Shown here: positions 59,466-64,000 of the stretch, one piece after another
Layout of the letters: each line of letters opens with the position of its first letter
Position numbering within the stretch: position 1 is the first letter of the stretch
Assembly: GCA_007121555.1 (NCBI GenBank)
Contig: SKKH01000100.1
Span: 31,952 to 95,951, forward strand
Length of the DNA stretch: 64,000 nt
Source: Gemmatimonadota bacterium
GTDB lineage: Bacteria > Gemmatimonadota > Gemmatimonadetes > Longimicrobiales > Gaopeijiaceae
Direction: 5' to 3'
Notes under the pieces: generated by a model
Seen by the model: only the letters and a program-made list of their open reading frames with translations
What the model was told of the DNA's origin: nothing
Databases searched by the model: none
Translations under genes and position numbers: made by a program

Positions 59466-60383
59466 TCATCCCTCCGACTCGCCCTCGTCCAAATCGGGCC
59501 CTGACCGGCCGACGGGTTCGGCGATCCTGCGGAAGACCGGCTCCGAGGGTGTCCATGGCTCCAGGGGCCAGCGTCCTTCGGGGAGGGTTTCGTGTGCGCC
59601 CAGCACGAGCCCTCCTCCCCTCTCCAGCCGAGCGAGGAGCCCGGAGAGGATCCGCCTCTGTTCGTCCTCCTCGAAGTAGGTGAAGACGAGATTCCGACAG
59701 AGGATCAGGTGGAAGGACTCGTCGGGCAGTTCCCGGCGCAGATCGGCCTGCCGGAACTCCACTCCCTCGCTGAACTCCGGCCGAAGGCGGTACTCGTCCC
59801 CCCCGGGCTCGAAGGCCCGCTTGCGGTGGGTGTCGGGAAGCTCCCGGAGGGTCCCGGACGGGTAGGAGGCCTGACGGGCTCGGTCCAGGACGACCGGGTC
59901 CACGTCCGTCGCCAGGATCCGGAGTTCGGCGTCGGGAGGACGGGTGGAGGGCTCGAGTCGCCAGAGGATGGCCAGGGTGTAGGGCTCCTCCCCGGAGGCG
60001 CAGCCGGCGGACCAGATTCGCAACCGCGCGTCCTCCCCGGCCCGAGCGACCCCATCGGCCAGTGCGGGGAGGACCTCGGACGACAGGAACCGGAAGACGC
60101 CCCGGTCCCTGTGGAAGCGGGAGATAGTGACCCGGCAGAGGGTCGCCAGGTGCTCCCACTCCCGGGGCTCCTTCTGGAGATGAGATCGGTACGCCTCGGG
60201 TCCCTCCAGCCCCAGCTCGACGATCCGGTCGCGGATCCTGCGGCACACCTGGCGACGAACCTTTCGGAATCCCTGCCACCGCATCCCCATGTGGGGGAGC
60301 GCCCACTGGAGGAAGGCCACGCAGCTGCGATCATCCATGGCCGGGTTCGTACCTCCCTCGAAGGACCTCTCCTGGTCTGCCAC
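59466..60383 (-). CDS. CheR-type protein-glutamate O-methyltransferase
   Basis: VTISRFHRDRGVFRFL, LRIWSAGCASGEEPYTLAILW, LATDVDPVVLDRARQASYPSGTLRELP, FHLILCRNLVFTYFEEDEQRRIL. Confidence 0.93.
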   Translation of the reverse strand: MADQERSFEGGTNPAMDDRSCVAFLQWALPHMGMRWQGFRKVRRQVCRRIRDRIVELGLEGPEAYRSHLQKEPREWEHLATLCRVTISRFHRDRGVFRFLSSEVLPALADGVARAGEDARLRIWSAGCASGEEPYTLAILWRLEPSTRPPDAELRILATDVDPVVLDRARQASYPSGTLRELPDTHRKRAFEPGGDEYRLRPEFSEGVEFRQADLRRELPDESFHLILCRNLVFTYFEEDEQRRILSGLLARLERGGGLVLGAHETLPEGRWPLEPWTPSEPVFRRIAEPVGRSGPDLDEGESEG

Positions 60384-60424
60384 CCGATCCTTCCTCCGAG
60401 GCGGTCCGTCCCGCAGTCATCGGG

Positions 60425-63400
60425 TCACGGGGTTGGCTCGGGCCCTTCGTCGTCTTGGGTCTCGGGGGTCCTACCCGACGGCAGCCACGCCATCCAGATC
60501 CGGGATCCCTGGGAAGCCTCCCGGGAGGACGCGACGGCCCCTTCCTCCGAAGCATCTCCGTTCGACGGCGGGGTCATGGCTTCGGATGCAGCCAGCGCCT
60601 GAACGACCCGTGTCGGCACCGCATCCTCTTCGACTTCCCGGAAGGCCGCCGATCGGTAGAGCTGCACCTCGTTGGCCAGGTCCTTCTTTTCGGTGGCTCC
60701 GTCGCCCTCTCTTCCCTCGATGAGGACGAAGTATCCTCCCATGGGGTCGCCCCTGGGATCGTTCACTACATCCGGACGTCCTGGAGCGCCGGCCTCGGGC
60801 GAGGTCGCGGAGCCGGCCGCATCGGGCGTAGTGAGGGCCCGCAGGAAGCTTCCGCCGATTCCCGCTCCCCAGAGTCCGGCGGGCACGAAGAAGTCCTCGG
60901 TGCGCCAGGCCAGATCCCCATTCACCGGGATGGCGGTGAGTTGGGCCACCTGGATGGGATAGCCCCGGTCGAGGTAGGTCAGGCTCAGGTAGTAGGGAAT
61001 CACCCTCCGCGCCTCTTCCAGGAGGATGTCGGCTCCGCTCCATCCCCTGAAGGCCAGAGCCTCTTCGGAGGACAGGGGCGCGCCTACCTTCGCGGTGGAG
61101 ATCCAGTCCTCCTCCCGGCCCCCCACCCCGAAATGACGTTCCACGAAGCGGGTGAAGGGTCTGGGGTGCATGGTCCGGAGCACGGGCCACCAGAGGCGGA
61201 AGAGGGGGGCCGAGGTCCAGCGGGCGAAGTAGTTCATGAGCCCGAGGTACAGGGGGTGGTTCGCTCGGAGTTCCAGCTCCTCCCGCGTATAGACCTCCTG
61301 CATGAGGAGGAGGACCCTGCGTACGAGGTGGAGGGCCGGCCCCAGGTCCGCCGGATCCATGGCCGCGGCTTCCGCTTCCCGCTCCGCGTCCGAGTCCCGC
61401 TTCGAACTCCCGGGATCCAGATCCCCGATCTCCCGGAAGACCTGGCGCCTCAGATTCGTGCACTCCGGGTCCCGGAGGAGCTTGTCGATCTCCCCGATCC
61501 GGTCCGAGAAGAGGGAGAGGCGCTCGGCGAATCCCTCCGGCACGGGCTGCCACTCCCGCCGGGCCTGGAGGAAGAGGCCCGGAACCGGTGGTCGTCCCTG
61601 GAGCTCGCGGGCTCCGGAGCTGAAGGCGGCCCGGGCCACATGCTCGCCCAACCGCCGGTAGGCTTCCCACTGTGCTTCGTCGTAGAATTGGTCCCCGGTG
61701 GACTCGTGGGGGAAGACTGGATTCCGGGCCCTGTACTGAGCTACGTCGGCCGGCTCGTCTCCGGTCACCGTGGGCTTGATGAGGAGAAGGATGCCCGTGT
61801 CTCCCTCGGGATAATGGATGTCTCCGGCCACCATGGCCTGTCTGGAGCGGCCGGACTCGTCGGGCCGGAGGGGAGAGAGGTCGATCTGGATGTCCACCCC
61901 GAAGTCTGCCCGCACCCGACGGACCAGGTTGCCCAGGTCATTGAATTCCACGTCGGGGTCCATCCCACAGTCCGAGGCCACGATGAACCGGCAGTGCCTC
62001 CGGATCAGCTCGTAGACCGCCATGTTCTCGAAGTGCCCCCCGTCGGAGAGATGGACCTGGGGTCCGTCGGCCCGGGCGTGCCCGAACAGCTCCAGGAAGA
62101 AGGGCCATCCGCTGAGTCCCATGGGATTCGAGCGGGCCGAGCGGGAAGGAGTCCGTGAATCGGCCCCTTCGTCCGGAGCCACCCCCGGGAGCCAGAGCCC
62201 CAGACGGAGGTTGAAGGCCGCCATGAGGAAGGTGACGGCGGGGCCCAGGCCCCGGGAGCGATCGCCCATCAGGGGGTTGAAGGCCGCGGCCGAGGCGGTG
62301 GCGGCGGCCGAAAGGGTGGGGCTGTCCCCCTCCCACTCCCGGGCTCGCCCGTCCACCGAGAATCCAGCCGGCGCGAGCACCGCACTCCGGGCCCCCCTGT
62401 GGAGTCCGCCCAACTCCCTCGACGAGAGGTCATTGGCGGCACAGCAGATCAGGTGGCAGGGGCCCGAGCGCGGCACCGCCGAGAGTTCCACGTCGTCGTC
62501 CCGCTGCTCCTCCGTTCGGCCCCGCGCTCGGGGGTCGGGGTTGGAGGCCCCGAGATACGCCCTGGAGATGCGGGCCCGGTAAAAGGTGTGGAGTCCCACC
62601 TCGTTGGGATCGAAGAAGACGAGGATGAGGAGGAGTGCCAGGGTCGCCGCGCCTCCCAGGATAAGCTGCCCCGAAGCGGTGGGGGTCGCCGCTTCCAGCG
62701 CCAGGAGCGCCACCATGAGACACACGAGGAGGAGAGCGATGGCCAGGTAGGCCAGAAGCGCCGGGAGGACGGGCCGGAGCCGCTGCAGCAGGGTGCGGCC
62801 CACGGCGGCCGTGAACTCCCCGCTCATCCGCTTCTGAAGCTGGGAGAAGAGCCAGACCGTGAGCCCCGTGCTCCCCACCAGGCCCGCGGTGATCTCGGCC
62901 TCGAACCCGAGCCGGGCCCATTCCCAGAGAAGAATGCTCACCCACCAGAGGAGGACGGCCCCGATCCAGACCCCCGCCAGGAGGAGTAGACGGGCATGGA
63001 GGCGGTCGAAGGCACTCCGGTCGAGCCGGTCCTGATGGGTCCGGATCCTCCGAGAACCCAGGAAACGCCCCAGAGAGAAGAGGAGGCTCAGGATGACCCA
63101 TACCACCACCGGGGTCAGGAGGAGGGTCCATCCGGAGACCCCGGCGTCCACCAGGGGAACGGGAAGTCCCACGGCTCCTCCGAAGGGTTCATCCGCGCCC
63201 GTGGCGAAGGGGGGCGCGCCATCAAGAGCAAAGGGCGCCGAGGGGTGGTGGAGAAGGGCGAGCCAGAGTCCCACGGTCAGCGCAAGGCAGACGAGAAGCG
63301 CCCGCACATACTTCCCCAGGGACAGCTCCTCTCCCAGCCGTCGCCAGCTCCTCTCCATGGCGCTCATGGCGACGGCCGTGAGCACACCGAAGAGGATGGT

Positions 63401-64000
63401 GGAAACGAGGGGATCCGTCGCCAGGAGTCCCCACGCCAGGAGGGTCCAGACCAGGATGGCCAGGGCCAGGAGCGAGAGGGCGGCCAGAAGCGAGGGGAGG
63501 ATCGACGAGAGCACGGTGACCACCATGCGGCCAGAGTCCCAGCTCAGGAGCCCCAGCCGAGGGGCCAGGAAGTTACTGAACTCCCTCAGGTGCTGAACCG
63601 GATCGTCCGAGGCCGCCGCGTCCCGGCCGACCCCTGCCCGTCCCGTCTCCTGGAAGGGGGTGGAGGGCCGCTGCGTCTCGCGCTCTTCGTCCCTGTCCGT
63701 CTCGTGGGCCCGAAATCGCCACGCGCTCCAGCAGCTTCCGATGTATCCGCCACCGGAGACCGTGGAGAGGTAGTCCAGGCGATCCAGTACATCCAGGCGC
63801 CGGAGGCCCTGGAGGAGTCCCAGGTTGAAGGTGGCGCTCCGGATCCCGCCGCCGGAGAGGGCGATGCCGGTGAGGTCCCGGGGCGGCACGGTGACCCGAC
63901 GCCCTTCGACGGTCAGGGAGGGTGCGGGGTCTCCTTCGTCGGTGAGCTCCCGGACGATCTGTTCGCGGAGATCTCCGTTCTCGAGATTCTCGTCGTCGCC
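60425..64000 (-). CDS. Large membrane-spanning patatin-like phospholipase family protein (partial; open through window edge)
   Basis: LTGIALSGGGIRSATFNLGLLQGL, YLSTVSGGGYIGSCW, multiple TM segments, VHLSDGGHFENMAVYELIRRHC; frame stays open from 63889 to 64000. Confidence 0.88.
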   Translation of the reverse strand, partial: GDDENLENGDLREQIVRELTDEGDPAPSLTVEGRRVTVPPRDLTGIALSGGGIRSATFNLGLLQGLRRLDVLDRLDYLSTVSGGGYIGSCWSAWRFRAHETDRDEERETQRPSTPFQETGRAGVGRDAAASDDPVQHLREFSNFLAPRLGLLSWDSGRMVVTVLSSILPSLLAALSLLALAILVWTLLAWGLLATDPLVSTILFGVLTAVAMSAMERSWRRLGEELSLGKYVRALLVCLALTVGLWLALLHHPSAPFALDGAPPFATGADEPFGGAVGLPVPLVDAGVSGWTLLLTPVVVWVILSLLFSLGRFLGSRRIRTHQDRLDRSAFDRLHARLLLLAGVWIGAVLLWWVSILLWEWARLGFEAEITAGLVGSTGLTVWLFSQLQKRMSGEFTAAVGRTLLQRLRPVLPALLAYLAIALLLVCLMVALLALEAATPTASGQLILGGAATLALLLILVFFDPNEVGLHTFYRARISRAYLGASNPDPRARGRTEEQRDDDVELSAVPRSGPCHLICCAANDLSSRELGGLHRGARSAVLAPAGFSVDGRAREWEGDSPTLSAAATASAAAFNPLMGDRSRGLGPAVTFLMAAFNLRLGLWLPGVAPDEGADSRTPSRSARSNPMGLSGWPFFLELFGHARADGPQVHLSDGGHFENMAVYELIRRHCRFIVASDCGMDPDVEFNDLGNLVRRVRADFGVDIQIDLSPLRPDESGRSRQAMVAGDIHYPEGDTGILLLIKPTVTGDEPADVAQYRARNPVFPHESTGDQFYDEAQWEAYRRLGEHVARAAFSSGARELQGRPPVPGLFLQARREWQPVPEGFAERLSLFSDRIGEIDKLLRDPECTNLRRQVFREIGDLDPGSSKRDSDAEREAEAAAMDPADLGPALHLVRRVLLLMQEVYTREELELRANHPLYLGLMNYFARWTSAPLFRLWWPVLRTMHPRPFTRFVERHFGVGGREEDWISTAKVGAPLSSEEALAFRGWSGADILLEEARRVIPYYLSLTYLDRGYPIQVAQLTAIPVNGDLAWRTEDFFVPAGLWGAGIGGSFLRALTTPDAAGSATSPEAGAPGRPDVVNDPRGDPMGGYFVLIEGREGDGATEKKDLANEVQLYRSAAFREVEEDAVPTRVVQALAASEAMTPPSNGDASEEGAVASSREASQGSRIWMAWLPSGRTPETQDDEGPEPTP

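Overview
High-GC bacterial chromosomal window with about 45 protein-coding genes. DUF5916 paralogs, S9 peptidases, a TIGR02999-type sigma factor paired with a Ser/Thr kinase, and TolB-like/TPR proteins suggest Gemmatimonadota or a relative (inference only). No rRNA, tRNA, CRISPR array or complete prophage was recognised. Main content: an ArsO-like flavoprotein plus Cys-rich MarR; SBP56/methanethiol oxidase; a kinase-ECF sigma pair; a truncated globin-cyclase pair; an orphan contractile-tail tube protein; formamidase/MoaD-like/nitroreductase genes; an osmoprotectant ABC transporter with a fused subunit; two BTAD regulators; a hybrid histidine kinase; two DUF5916 proteins; an arsR-arsA-acr3-CC/Se-usp-phosphoesterase cluster; MscS, CheR and patatin-like genes. 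The most unusual items are (1) a secreted DUF5694 protein with a BRCT-like domain inserted inside its catalytic-type fold, (2) a 162-bp palindromic MITE-like element with a perfect 45-bp half-copy 23.6 kb away in inverted orientation, each copy giving a stop codon to the neighbouring gene, (3) a truncated-hemoglobin gene overlapping a PAS/class III cyclase gene, (4) a decayed RsbQ-PAS module next to the MITE, and (5) recurring vicinal-Cys motifs in the arsenic-related proteins. All family calls come from reading the translations; no database search was run.
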